Of a stretch of 12,996 bases of DNA, positions 1 through 7,181 are shown one piece after another. The DNA lies in contig CAYTFK010000198.1 of the NCBI GenBank assembly GCA_964436865.1, forward strand, positions 1-12,996. Reading direction: 5' to 3'. Below the pieces are notes generated by a model that was not told the DNA's origin, made no database searches, and saw nothing but the letters and a program-made list of their open reading frames with translations. Every line of letters begins with the position of its first letter. Position 1 is the first letter of the stretch. The stretch is from JAXGPP01 sp964436865. Its GTDB lineage: Bacteria; Planctomycetota; Planctomycetia; Pirellulales; Thermoguttaceae. The position numbers were made by a program, and so were the translations under genes.

Positions 1-3000
1 TGTCCGTCCTCTTGGGAATCGTGCTGGCGCAGTTCTCTGCGACGGCTCTGGAGGCGGCGAGCCCGGCACCGGTCGACTTGCGCTGTGAATATCTACGCAA
101 CCCTTTGGGAATCGACGCGCACCAGCCCCGCTTGAGCTGGCGGATGGAACCCGCGGACCCGGGCGTGCGCGGCCAGCGCCAGACGGCTTACCAAGTGCTG
201 GTCGCCAGCAGTGAAGACTCGCTTGCCCACGACAATGGCGATCTGTGGGATAGCGGAAGAGTGGCATCGGACCAGTCGCTCCACGTAGCGTACGCCGGGC
301 GCGAGCTGGCGTCGGAGCAGGCCTGCTGGTGGAAGGTGCGAGTGTGGGACCAGGACGGGCAGCCCTCGAAGTGGAGCCTGCCGGCGTTCTGGACGATGGG
401 GCTCTTCGAGCCGAGCGACTGGCAGGCGCAGTGGATCGGGCGCGATGAGCCGCCCGCGCCGGAACGGGAGAACGAACTGGCAGGCGCCGGAGCACAGTGG
501 ATCTGGTTCCCAGGCGAAAAGGGGTTGTCAGCGGCGCCGATCGGCACGCGGTACTTCCGCCGCGCGTTCGATCTGCCGGCCGACCGCAAGATCCGCCGCG
601 GCGAACTTATCCTGGCGGCCGACAACGAATTCGCCGCCGCCTTGAACGGCACCCACGCCGGGGCAGGCAGCAACTTCAAGGCCGCGGTGAAGATGGACGT
701 GACCAAGAGCCTGCGCGGCGGCCGCAATCTCGTGGCGGCATGGGCGAAGAATGTCGGCGGAGGCCCGAATCCGGCTGGACTGGTCGGAATGCTCCAGGTG
801 GAGTTCGAATCGGGCGAGCCGGTTGTGATTGCGACCGACGCGGAGTGGCGGACGTTCGACCGCGACATGAATCAGTGGACCGTGCTGGAAGGGGACGACA
901 GCGCATGGCAGAAAGCGGAGGTGGTGGCGCCGGTGGGGGGCGGCCCGTGGGGCGAAGTGGCGGTGACCGACGAGAATCGGCGACTGGCGGCGCGGATGCT
1001 CCGCAAGGAGTTCTCGGCGGCGCAGCCGGTGGAACGGGCGATGGTCTATTTCAGCGGCCTGGGGCTTTCGGAACTCTATCTCAACGGCGACAAGGTCGGA
1101 GACCATGTTCTCTCTCCCGCACTGACCGACTACACGAAACGGGTCCCGTACCTGGTGTATGACGTGACCGACCGGATCCGCGCCGGACAGAACGCGCTGG
1201 GAGTGTGGCTCGGCAACGGGCGTTTCTACGCACCCCGCGGCAAGGTTCCCTCCAATACGGTCAGCTACGGCTACCCGATGATGAGGCTGCAGCTTGTGCT
1301 CGAATACGGCGACGGCTCGCGCGAGACGGTGGTGAGCGATGGGACCTGGAAGCTGAGCACCGAGGGACCGATCGTCGCCAACAACGAGTACGACGGCGAG
1401 GAATACGATGCGCGGCGGGAGTTACCGGGTTGGTGCATGCCCCAGTTTGACGATGGCTCCTGGGAACCTGCACAACTGGTGGCCGGTCCGGCGGGGACGC
1501 TGGTGGCCCCGCTGATCGACCCGATTCGAGTGACGGAATATCTGCAACCGAAGCGGGTCAGCGAGCCGCAGCCGGGCGTTTTCATCTTCGATCTCGGGCA
1601 GAACATGGTCGGCTGGTGCCGGTTGAAGGTTGCCGGTCCGGCAGGGACGGTGGTAAAGCTCCGCCACGCGGAAACCTTGCGCGAGGACGGCACGCTCTAC
1701 ATGGACAATCTCCGCGGGGCCAAGGTCACCGACGTCTACACGCTCAAGGGCCAGGGCACCGAGGTCTACGAACCGCGGTTCACCTATCACGGCTTTCGCT
1801 TCGTGGAAGTGACCGGTTATCCCGGTCGCCCCGGGCTCGACGCCATCGAAGGCTGTGTGGTGAACGACGACCTTCCCAGCGCTGGAACATTCGCCTGTTC
1901 GAATCCGACCATCAATCGCGTTTACACCAATGTCCTATGGGGCGTCCGGGGCAACTATCGCAGCATTCCAACCGACTGCCCGCAGCGCGACGAGCGGCAG
2001 GGCTGGCTCGGCGACCGCTCGGCCGAGTCGAAGGGCGAAATGTTCCTGTTTCGCAACGCGCCGCTCTACGCGAAGTGGGTGCAGGACATGGTCGATGCCC
2101 AGAAGGAAAACGGCAGCGTACCCGATGTATGCCCGGCGTATTGGCCGATCTACAGCGACAATGTGACCTGGCCGAGCAGCCTTGTCCTGGTCCCCGGTTC
2201 ACTGTACGAGCAGTACGGCGATCTGCAGACGATCGCCCGCGCCTACCCGAGCATGGTGAAGTGGATCGATTACATGAGCACGTTCATCACCGATGACATC
2301 ATTCCGCGCGACCAATATGGGGACTGGTGCGTGCCTCCGGAAGACCCGAAGTTGATCCACAGCCAGGATCCGGCCCGCAAGACGGCCGGCCCGATCCTCG
2401 GCACGACGTACTTCTACCACTGCCTCGAGCTCATGTCGCGTTACGCCGCACTGCTCAACCGGCCGGAAGATGCCGAACGCTTCACGAGACTCGCCGAGCG
2501 GCTCAAGAAGGGGCTCAACGCGAAGTATCTCCGCCACGATCTCGGCCAATACGACAACGGCGCGCAGACTACCTCCGTGCTGCCGCTGGCATTCGACATG
2601 GTGCCGGGCGACCAGCGGCAAGCGGTCTTCGATCACCTCGTGCGGAACATCACCGAGGAGACTCGCGGGCACATCGGCACCGGGCTCGTAGGCGGCCAGT
2701 GGCTCAACCGGGTGCTCACTTCCGGCGGCCGGCCCGACCTTGCGTACCGATTCGCGACCAACACAGGCTACCCGAGCTGGGGTTACATGGTGGCGAAGGA
2801 CGCGACGACGATCTGGGAACTGTGGAACGGCGACACTGCCGATCCGGCGATGAACTCGGGCAACCACGTGATGCTGGTCGGCGACCTGATCATCTGGCTC
2901 TATGAATCCCTGGCTGGCATTCGGTCCGATCCGGCCGCTCCGGGATTCAAGCACATCGTGATGAAGCCCGTGGTTGTCAGGGATCTCGGGTTCGTCACCG

Positions 3001-3290
3001 CCACGCACCACTCTCCCTATGGCTTCATCGCCAGCCACTGGCGTCGCGATGGGGGGCACTTTACCTGGGAGATCACGGTTCCGCCCAACACGACGGCCAC
3101 CGTCTGGGTGCCTGCACGCGCTCAGGCAAAGGTAACCGAATCCGGCCGGCCGGTGGACCAGTCATCCGGTGTAGAAGTGCTGCGTCGAGAAGGGGGCTAC
3201 GTGGTCCTCAAAGTTGCGGCCGGCTCGTACCGTTTCGAAAGCGATCTGATCACCGACTCTGCCGGGCAAGAACGGACAGGAAGCCACTGA
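1..3290 (+). CDS. Secreted GH78 alpha-L-rhamnosidase, 5' end off the window
   Basis: Family role: inverting hydrolysis of terminal alpha-L-rhamnose from polysaccharides or glycosides, in the periplasm or outside the cell. Residues are numbered from the TTG at 12. Order seen: end of a signal peptide (about 1-16), Fn3-like N-terminal domain (about 20-130), an extra jelly-roll-like segment (about 155-325), the usual rhamnosidase N domain (about 328-500, with LYLNGDKVGDH), a concanavalin-like domain (about 505-615), the (alpha/alpha)6 barrel (about 620-970) and a C-terminal beta domain. The catalytic block DCPQRDERQGWLGDR starts at 655; E661 matches the general acid and E936 (in WELWNGD) the general base of characterised GH78 enzymes. 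The frame is open to the window edge (codons for SVLL precede GIVLAQ) and the hydrophobic core is already under way, so the true start is probably upstream and TTG 12 is not it. The protein is long (more than 1090 aa) for GH78. Rhamnosidase family is clear; the natural substrate is unknown. Confidence 0.95.
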   Translation, partial: SVLLGIVLAQFSATALEAASPAPVDLRCEYLRNPLGIDAHQPRLSWRMEPADPGVRGQRQTAYQVLVASSEDSLAHDNGDLWDSGRVASDQSLHVAYAGRELASEQACWWKVRVWDQDGQPSKWSLPAFWTMGLFEPSDWQAQWIGRDEPPAPERENELAGAGAQWIWFPGEKGLSAAPIGTRYFRRAFDLPADRKIRRGELILAADNEFAAALNGTHAGAGSNFKAAVKMDVTKSLRGGRNLVAAWAKNVGGGPNPAGLVGMLQVEFESGEPVVIATDAEWRTFDRDMNQWTVLEGDDSAWQKAEVVAPVGGGPWGEVAVTDENRRLAARMLRKEFSAAQPVERAMVYFSGLGLSELYLNGDKVGDHVLSPALTDYTKRVPYLVYDVTDRIRAGQNALGVWLGNGRFYAPRGKVPSNTVSYGYPMMRLQLVLEYGDGSRETVVSDGTWKLSTEGPIVANNEYDGEEYDARRELPGWCMPQFDDGSWEPAQLVAGPAGTLVAPLIDPIRVTEYLQPKRVSEPQPGVFIFDLGQNMVGWCRLKVAGPAGTVVKLRHAETLREDGTLYMDNLRGAKVTDVYTLKGQGTEVYEPRFTYHGFRFVEVTGYPGRPGLDAIEGCVVNDDLPSAGTFACSNPTINRVYTNVLWGVRGNYRSIPTDCPQRDERQGWLGDRSAESKGEMFLFRNAPLYAKWVQDMVDAQKENGSVPDVCPAYWPIYSDNVTWPSSLVLVPGSLYEQYGDLQTIARAYPSMVKWIDYMSTFITDDIIPRDQYGDWCVPPEDPKLIHSQDPARKTAGPILGTTYFYHCLELMSRYAALLNRPEDAERFTRLAERLKKGLNAKYLRHDLGQYDNGAQTTSVLPLAFDMVPGDQRQAVFDHLVRNITEETRGHIGTGLVGGQWLNRVLTSGGRPDLAYRFATNTGYPSWGYMVAKDATTIWELWNGDTADPAMNSGNHVMLVGDLIIWLYESLAGIRSDPAAPGFKHIVMKPVVVRDLGFVTATHHSPYGFIASHWRRDGGHFTWEITVPPNTTATVWVPARAQAKVTESGRPVDQSSGVEVLRREGGYVVLKVAAGSYRFESDLITDSAGQERTGSH

Positions 3291-3325
3291 ATAGAAAGCA
3301 CCGGGGCGGGTCCAAGAAAACGGCA

Positions 3326-3383
3326 AGGCCCATCCTTCTTTCAGTTTTGGCCGGCTTCCCGGCCACCGGTTAAGGATGGGCCT
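3326..3383. terminator. Nested inverted repeat, probable bidirectional terminator
   Basis: A perfect 12-bp inverted repeat has arms AGGCCCATCCTT (3326-3337) and AAGGATGGGCCT (3372-3383). Inside it is a second perfect hairpin, GGCCGG (3349-3354), loop CTTC, CCGGCC (3359-3364). It lies 36 bp after the rhamnosidase stop and 60 bp beyond the stop of the convergent DUF6496-like gene, where a two-way terminator would be expected. T runs beside the arms are short, so termination is inferred from position and symmetry. It could instead be a dispersed palindromic repeat. Confidence 0.6.
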
Positions 3384-3442
3384 CGTCTAGTGGTATTGTT
3401 TCACTCGGGCCACAACAGGCAAGGGGCAAAACGGGCGAATTT

Positions 3443-3622
3443 TTATCCGGACTTCGCCGGCACCTTGCCACCTTTTTTGCGGGCCTTCGATAACCCAATG
3501 GCGACGGCCTGCTTGCGATTGGTCACTTTCTTGCCCGATTTGCCGCTCTTCAGTTTGCCGTGTTTGTATTCGTGCACGGCCTTGCCTACTTCTTCCTGCG
3601 CCTTGGGGCCGTATTTTGCCAT
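3443..3622 (-). CDS. Small basic DUF6496-like protein
   Basis: A 59-aa protein starting MAKYGPKAQEEVGKAVHEYK and carrying the block SGKSGKKVTNRKQAVAIGLS followed by KARKKGGKVPAKSG. This matches, from memory, small proteins annotated as DUF6496; their function is not established. It is very basic (15 Lys and 2 Arg against 3 Glu), so nucleic-acid binding is a reasonable guess but nothing more. The start at 3622 is chosen because a strong AAAGGAG lies 6 nt before it and family members begin with MAKYG or similar; an in-frame ATG 21 bp upstream would translate through that ribosome binding site. It is convergent with the rhamnosidase and divergent from the CsbD gene, with about 236 bp between the two starts. 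The pairing with CsbD suggests a stress or stationary-phase role. Confidence 0.82.
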   Translation of the reverse strand: MAKYGPKAQEEVGKAVHEYKHGKLKSGKSGKKVTNRKQAVAIGLSKARKKGGKVPAKSG

Positions 3623-3628
3623 GATGTG

Positions 3629-3635
3629 CTCCTTT
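3629..3635 (-). promoter_or_regulatory. Ribosome binding site of the DUF6496-like gene
   Basis: AAAGGAG on the minus strand, 6 nt before the ATG at 3622. It fixes the start at MAKYG and excludes the upstream MTRKEHI start, whose reading would cover this site. Confidence 0.8.
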
Positions 3636-3733
3636 CGTGTCAATCGCGTCGATTACTGAATCTCCTAAGTCGTGCAAAAGCTGCGCCGGCTCTTCCTGGG
3701 GCACACGGTTTGCTCCCGGATGAAGAGTCTGTT

Positions 3734-3794
3734 TGAGTCTCGTTGAGACTTGGGCTCTGTCGGCTCTGCGTCTTGGGGACTTCGCCTGAAGACG
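3734..3794. other. Small hairpins in the DUF6496/CsbD divergent promoter region
   Basis: AGTCTC-GTT-GAGACT (3736-3750) is a perfect 6-bp hairpin. CGTCTT (3769-3774) and AAGACG (3789-3794) form a second 6-bp inverted repeat. Both lie between the divergent starts, 65-125 bp before the CsbD start. They could be operator half-sites or 5'-leader structure for CsbD. No convincing -35/-10 pair was found; TTGATT at 3812 with AATACC at 3835 is only a weak candidate. Confidence 0.3.
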
Positions 3795-3858
3795 TTGGAC
3801 CAATGTCAGCGTTGATTCATCTCTGACACCTCTGAATACCAATTTTGGGAGAACGATC

Positions 3859-4056
3859 ATGAATTGGGATGTTGTGAAAGGGAACTGGAAGCAGTTCAAA
3901 GGCAGTGCGAAGCAGAAATGGGGCAAGCTCACCGACGACGATCTGACGACCATCGACGGCAAGCGGGAGCAACTGGCCGGCAAGCTCCAGGAGAAGTACG
4001 GCTACACCAAGGAGCAAGCCGAACGAGAACTCGACGAGTTCACGAAGGCGCTCTAA
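3859..4056 (+). CDS. CsbD family stress-response protein
   Basis: A 65-aa protein starting MNWDVVKGNWKQFKGSAKQK. The spaced W and G residues (NWDVVKGNWKQFKG, KWGKLTDDDL), the GKREQLAGKLQEKYG block and the C-terminal KEQAERELDEF helix are the CsbD-like signature. Family knowledge: small, hydrophilic, helical proteins induced by general stress (CsbD is sigma-B controlled in Bacillus subtilis); the molecular role is unknown. Length is typical for the family. The start is supported by GGGAG (3847-3851), 7 nt before the ATG. The gene is followed at once by a GC-rich hairpin, so it is probably monocistronic. The GC-poorer DNA around 3800-3860 fits its promoter region. Confidence 0.93.
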   Translation: MNWDVVKGNWKQFKGSAKQKWGKLTDDDLTTIDGKREQLAGKLQEKYGYTKEQAERELDEFTKAL

Positions 4057-4066
4057 AGATCTGGTC

Positions 4067-4094
4067 GGGCCGCCCCGGTGTGGCGGGGCGGCCC
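4067..4094. terminator. GC-rich hairpin after csbD
   Basis: GGGCCGCCCC (4067-4076) pairs perfectly with GGGGCGGCCC (4085-4094), with an 8-nt loop in which one more G-C pair is possible. TGCCTTTAT follows. It starts 10 bp after the CsbD stop and lies 41 bp beyond the stop of the convergent sulfatase, so it may terminate both. The downstream T tract is weak, but the stem is very strong. Confidence 0.75.
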
Positions 4095-4135
4095 TGCCTT
4101 TATCTCTCTATCGCTGCGGCTCGCGCTACCGGCCG

Positions 4136-5869
4136 TTACGGTGTCTTTCGCACTTCGCCCCGCCACGCGCCGAGGGGCAGGACGTTCGCCCGGGCGGCCC
4201 AGTCATCCCAGGCGGAGGAAAGCTGCTGGACTCGATCGGGGTGCTTCGCGGCGAGGTCATTCATTTCGGTGCGATCGGCCTCCATGTCGTAAAGTTCCCA
4301 CGGTTGGTTCTCCTTGGCCACGAGCTTCCACTTGCCATCGCGAACCGCCCGGTTGCCTTCGTGCTCCCAGAATATCGGGCGCGGCCGGTCGAGCGGCTGA
4401 CCGGAGAGAACAGGCCGCAGGCTCACGCCTTCCAACGGAACAACCGGGCGACCTTCAACCTCGGCCGGATAGGTGGCACGGGCGACATCAACACACGTTG
4501 CCATGATGTCGATGAGATGTCCGGGATCGGACACCAGCCGGCCGCGGCGGTCGGCGGGAATCGCCGCCGGCCAGTGCACGATAAGCGGAGTCGAAATGCC
4601 CCCCTCGTGGACCCAGTGCTTGTACTCGCGGAACGGCGTGTTGGAAACGTTCGCCCAGCCGCGCCCATAGCCGATGAATGTGTCCGGCCCGCCCGGCATC
4701 ACACCGTAGCCTTGCCGCACGGGGCGACCATCGCGAGTCTGCTTGGGAATCATATCCGGCTGCAGCGCGTCGTTGGGCATGGGAGCGAGGGGTGATTGTG
4801 CGGCGTTTCGAGCCGGCTTCCTGGCTCGGCCCATCGGCTCGGCGCAGCCGCCATTGTCCTGGAGGAAGAAGATCAGCGTGTTGTCGAGTTCCCCGTGCGC
4901 TTCGAGCGCCGCCACGATCCGGCCGATTCCCTGATCCATGCAGTCGATCATCGCCGCATAGACCTCCATGCAACGGGCCTCCCAGGCCCGGTTGTCGACC
5001 GCAGTCCAGTCCTCTGCCTGCGGTGAAAGCTGCCACGACGGGTCGATCAGTCCCAGTTCCCGCGCGCGATCCAGCCTCGCCCGGCGGATCGGCTCGTATC
5101 CCTGGTCATAACGTCCGCGGTACTTGGCAACGTCTTTCTCCAGCGCGTGCATCGGCCAGTGAGCCGTCGTGTAGGCGACGTAGAGGAAGAAGGGTTTGCC
5201 GTCTTGCGAATTGTGTTCGGCGATGAATCGCGCGGCATGGTCGCTGATGGCGTCGGTGTAGTAGAACGGCTTGCGCTGGTATTCTGGATCGGCGTAGGGC
5301 GAGATGGGCGTGTTGTCGCGGGTCAAGGAGACCGGATCGTAGAAGCTGCCGCCGCCGTGGATCGTGCCGTAGAAACGATCGAAGCCGCGCTGGAGCGGCC
5401 AGTTGTGTTTGTCGGCCTCGCTCTTGGGAAAAACCTTCTTCGTAACGTGCCACTTGCCGACCGCATAGGTGGAATAGCCGGCGGGCCGAAGGACCTCGGC
5501 AATGGTTCGGCACCGATCGTTCAGATCACCGCGGTAGCCGTCGTGGCCCCGGTCTTCCATCATGTGGCCAATGCCGGCCTGATGCGGGTAGAGACCGGTC
5601 AGCAGGCTGGCGCGCGTCGGGCAGCAGCGGGCCGTGTTGTAGAACTGGGTAAACCGCAAGCCCTCGGCGGCGAGGCGATCGAGGTTGGGTGTGGCAATCT
5701 CGCCCCCGTAGCATCCCAGGTCTGAGAACCCCATGTCGTCGGACATGATGAGCACGATATTGGGCTGCGGTCGATCGGTCTCCGCCTGTGCAGGCCCGGA
5801 CCAACCGAGGATGAGAATCGCGACTGCTACGACGACGGGCAGGGGCAAGCGGCGGGTGCAGGGGTTCAT
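4136..5869 (-). CDS. Secreted S1-family sulfatase (arylsulfatase A type)
   Basis: Hydrolyses a sulfate ester, probably on a polysaccharide, outside the cytoplasm. From the ATG at 5869 it is 577 aa: signal peptide MNPCTRRLPLPVVVAVAILI...AQA (about 1-29), then the alkaline-phosphatase-like sulfatase fold. Visible catalytic parts: metal ligands D44/D45 in MSDDMG; C82 in C-C-P-T-R followed by ASLLTG, the cysteine converted to formylglycine; K139 and H141 in GKWH; H237 in TTAHWPMHA; D338/N339 in QDNGG; K417 in EYKHW. All expected residues are present. A formylglycine-generating enzyme is needed and must be encoded elsewhere. The start is uncertain: ATG 5884 and ATG 5950 are in frame, and 5950 has a GGAG 6 nt upstream, but only 5869 puts the signal peptide at the N-terminus. 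It is divergent from the GH29-like gene. The exact sugar substrate cannot be read from the sequence. Confidence 0.94.
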   Translation of the reverse strand: MNPCTRRLPLPVVVAVAILILGWSGPAQAETDRPQPNIVLIMSDDMGFSDLGCYGGEIATPNLDRLAAEGLRFTQFYNTARCCPTRASLLTGLYPHQAGIGHMMEDRGHDGYRGDLNDRCRTIAEVLRPAGYSTYAVGKWHVTKKVFPKSEADKHNWPLQRGFDRFYGTIHGGGSFYDPVSLTRDNTPISPYADPEYQRKPFYYTDAISDHAARFIAEHNSQDGKPFFLYVAYTTAHWPMHALEKDVAKYRGRYDQGYEPIRRARLDRARELGLIDPSWQLSPQAEDWTAVDNRAWEARCMEVYAAMIDCMDQGIGRIVAALEAHGELDNTLIFFLQDNGGCAEPMGRARKPARNAAQSPLAPMPNDALQPDMIPKQTRDGRPVRQGYGVMPGGPDTFIGYGRGWANVSNTPFREYKHWVHEGGISTPLIVHWPAAIPADRRGRLVSDPGHLIDIMATCVDVARATYPAEVEGRPVVPLEGVSLRPVLSGQPLDRPRPIFWEHEGNRAVRDGKWKLVAKENQPWELYDMEADRTEMNDLAAKHPDRVQQLSSAWDDWAARANVLPLGAWRGEVRKTP

Positions 5870-5926
5870 GATGGAACCGTTCATTGGGGCCTGAAATTCG
5901 GGAGAGATGCCGAGAGGCGGGGATGC

Positions 5927-5964
5927 GCCTGGCCGCAGGCCAGCCGCCATCTTCGGCTCCAGGC
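5927..5964. other. Palindromic leader structure before the sulfatase
   Basis: CTGGCC-GCA-GGCCAG (5929-5943) is a perfect 6-bp hairpin. Two alternative stems compete with it: GCCTGG (5927-5932) with CCAGGC (5959-5964), and AGCCG (5942-5946) with CGGCT (5954-5958). The structure covers the possible upstream ATG at 5950. It could be a leader element or a dispersed palindromic repeat. Confidence 0.35.
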
Positions 5965-6110
5965 CCCAGTATTAGAAACCCGTCACCGTGCGTCAACGTT
6001 CGGCAAGCGGGACACTGGTCGGGCGGAAGGCCGGGATGTGTTCCGGTCTGGACCGCTTGCGTCTGGAACGGGCGGCGGCTAAGTTGCCGTGAGACGAAGA
6101 AAGGCACCTT

Positions 6111-7151
6111 ATGGCTCGCGCATCGCTCTTTTGCCTGGTATTGATGATAACGCTGGTTCGATACGGAGAGTCGGCCGAGCGAACTGACTGGTTTCACGCC
6201 GCCCGGTGGGGCATCATGACCCACTACCTCGGCGCTCCACCCAGTTCCGATGGCGGAGCGGAACTCACTGCCCAGATGTGGAACGCCCAGATCGACGCCT
6301 TCGACGTCGAGGGCCTCGTCGACCAAGTGGCCTCGACCGGGGCCAAGTACCTCCTGTTCACCATCGGCCAGAACTCGGGGCATTACTGCTCGCCCAACGA
6401 AACCTACGACAAGATTGTCGAGATCAATCCGAGCAAGTGCTCGCGCCGCGATCTCGTGGCTGATCTGGCGGCAGCCCTGAAGGCCAAGGGCGTCCGCTTG
6501 ATGGTCTACCTGCCGAGCGGCGCTCCGGCCGCCGATCCGGTCGCGCGCCAGAAGCTCGGTTGGCGATGGGGCCGGCCGGGCGGCTGGCAACTGCCCGGCG
6601 AGCCGACGGGCGGCCGGTTGGTCGAGTTCCAGCGGAACTGGGAGGCGGTGATCCGCGAGTGGTCGTTGCGCTGGGGAGATCAGGTGTCGGGTTGGTGGAT
6701 CGACGGCTGTTACTTCGCCGACGACATGTACCGTTTCGACGACGAGCCCAATTTCGCCAGCTTCGCCGCCGCCCTCCGCGCGGGCAACCCGGAGGCCATC
6801 GTGGCCTTCAACCCGGGCGTTCGAGTGCCGATCACGCCGCACACCGGGCACGAGGACTACGCCGCCGGCGAGGTCAATCTCGATCAGCTTCCGGCGGCGG
6901 TCGCGGCGTCGTCCGGCCGGTGGCTCGAGTACGACGGATCGCGGGTTCAGTTTCACATCCTCACATTCCTTGGCGATTCCTGGTGCCGCGGTGAACGGCC
7001 CAAGTGGCCCGATGAGAAGATTCTGGCACTGACGCGGCAGATTACGGGCCATGGAGGCGTTGTCACGTACGATGTGCCGATTTCCAAGTCCGGGCGTATT
7101 CCCGCGCCATTTGTCGAGCAGCTTCGCGCCATCGGCCGCGGGCTCGAGTGA
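6111..7151 (+). CDS. GH29-like alpha-L-fucosidase family protein, short form
   Basis: A 346-aa protein with a short signal peptide (about 1-22, MARASLFCLVLMITLVRYGES) and one TIM-barrel-like catalytic domain. ARWGIMTHYLG (31-41) matches the position of the family's GIFIHWG motif. CSPNETYDKI and the KAKGVRLMVYLPSG strand follow. VSGWWIDGCYF (192-202) matches the WxDG strand carrying the GH29 nucleophile, predicted here as D198. Family knowledge: retaining alpha-L-fucosidases are usually 430 aa or more, with a C-terminal beta-sandwich; this protein ends after the barrel. The conserved first His is kept (H38), but HW is replaced by HY. It may be a true fucosidase, a relative with another substrate, or inactive. 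AAAGG (6100-6104) lies 6 nt before the ATG. It is divergent from the sulfatase, which fits work on the same sulfated sugar, and is followed closely by xth. Confidence 0.78.
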   Translation: MARASLFCLVLMITLVRYGESAERTDWFHAARWGIMTHYLGAPPSSDGGAELTAQMWNAQIDAFDVEGLVDQVASTGAKYLLFTIGQNSGHYCSPNETYDKIVEINPSKCSRRDLVADLAAALKAKGVRLMVYLPSGAPAADPVARQKLGWRWGRPGGWQLPGEPTGGRLVEFQRNWEAVIREWSLRWGDQVSGWWIDGCYFADDMYRFDDEPNFASFAAALRAGNPEAIVAFNPGVRVPITPHTGHEDYAAGEVNLDQLPAAVAASSGRWLEYDGSRVQFHILTFLGDSWCRGERPKWPDEKILALTRQITGHGGVVTYDVPISKSGRIPAPFVEQLRAIGRGLE

Positions 7152-7181
7152 CGAGCGGCATCCCAGATACCGCGGCAATCC

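Noticed and set aside
497..1162. 221-codon plus-strand frame inside the rhamnosidase
   Set aside because: A +1-type shadow of the GH78 frame with Arg/Gly-rich composition. The GH78 frame is intact through the region, so it is not a frameshift.
2199..3059. 286-codon minus-strand frame
   Set aside because: Antisense to the catalytic domain of the rhamnosidase, with no recognisable motif.
3623..3643. Upstream start (MTRKEHI) for the DUF6496-like protein
   Set aside because: Its codons overlap the AAAGGAG that serves the next ATG, and family members start at MAKYG or similar.
3390..3659. 89-codon plus-strand frame opposite the DUF6496-like gene
   Set aside because: No ribosome binding site, cysteine-rich shadow composition; the minus strand has a recognised family and a strong ribosome binding site.
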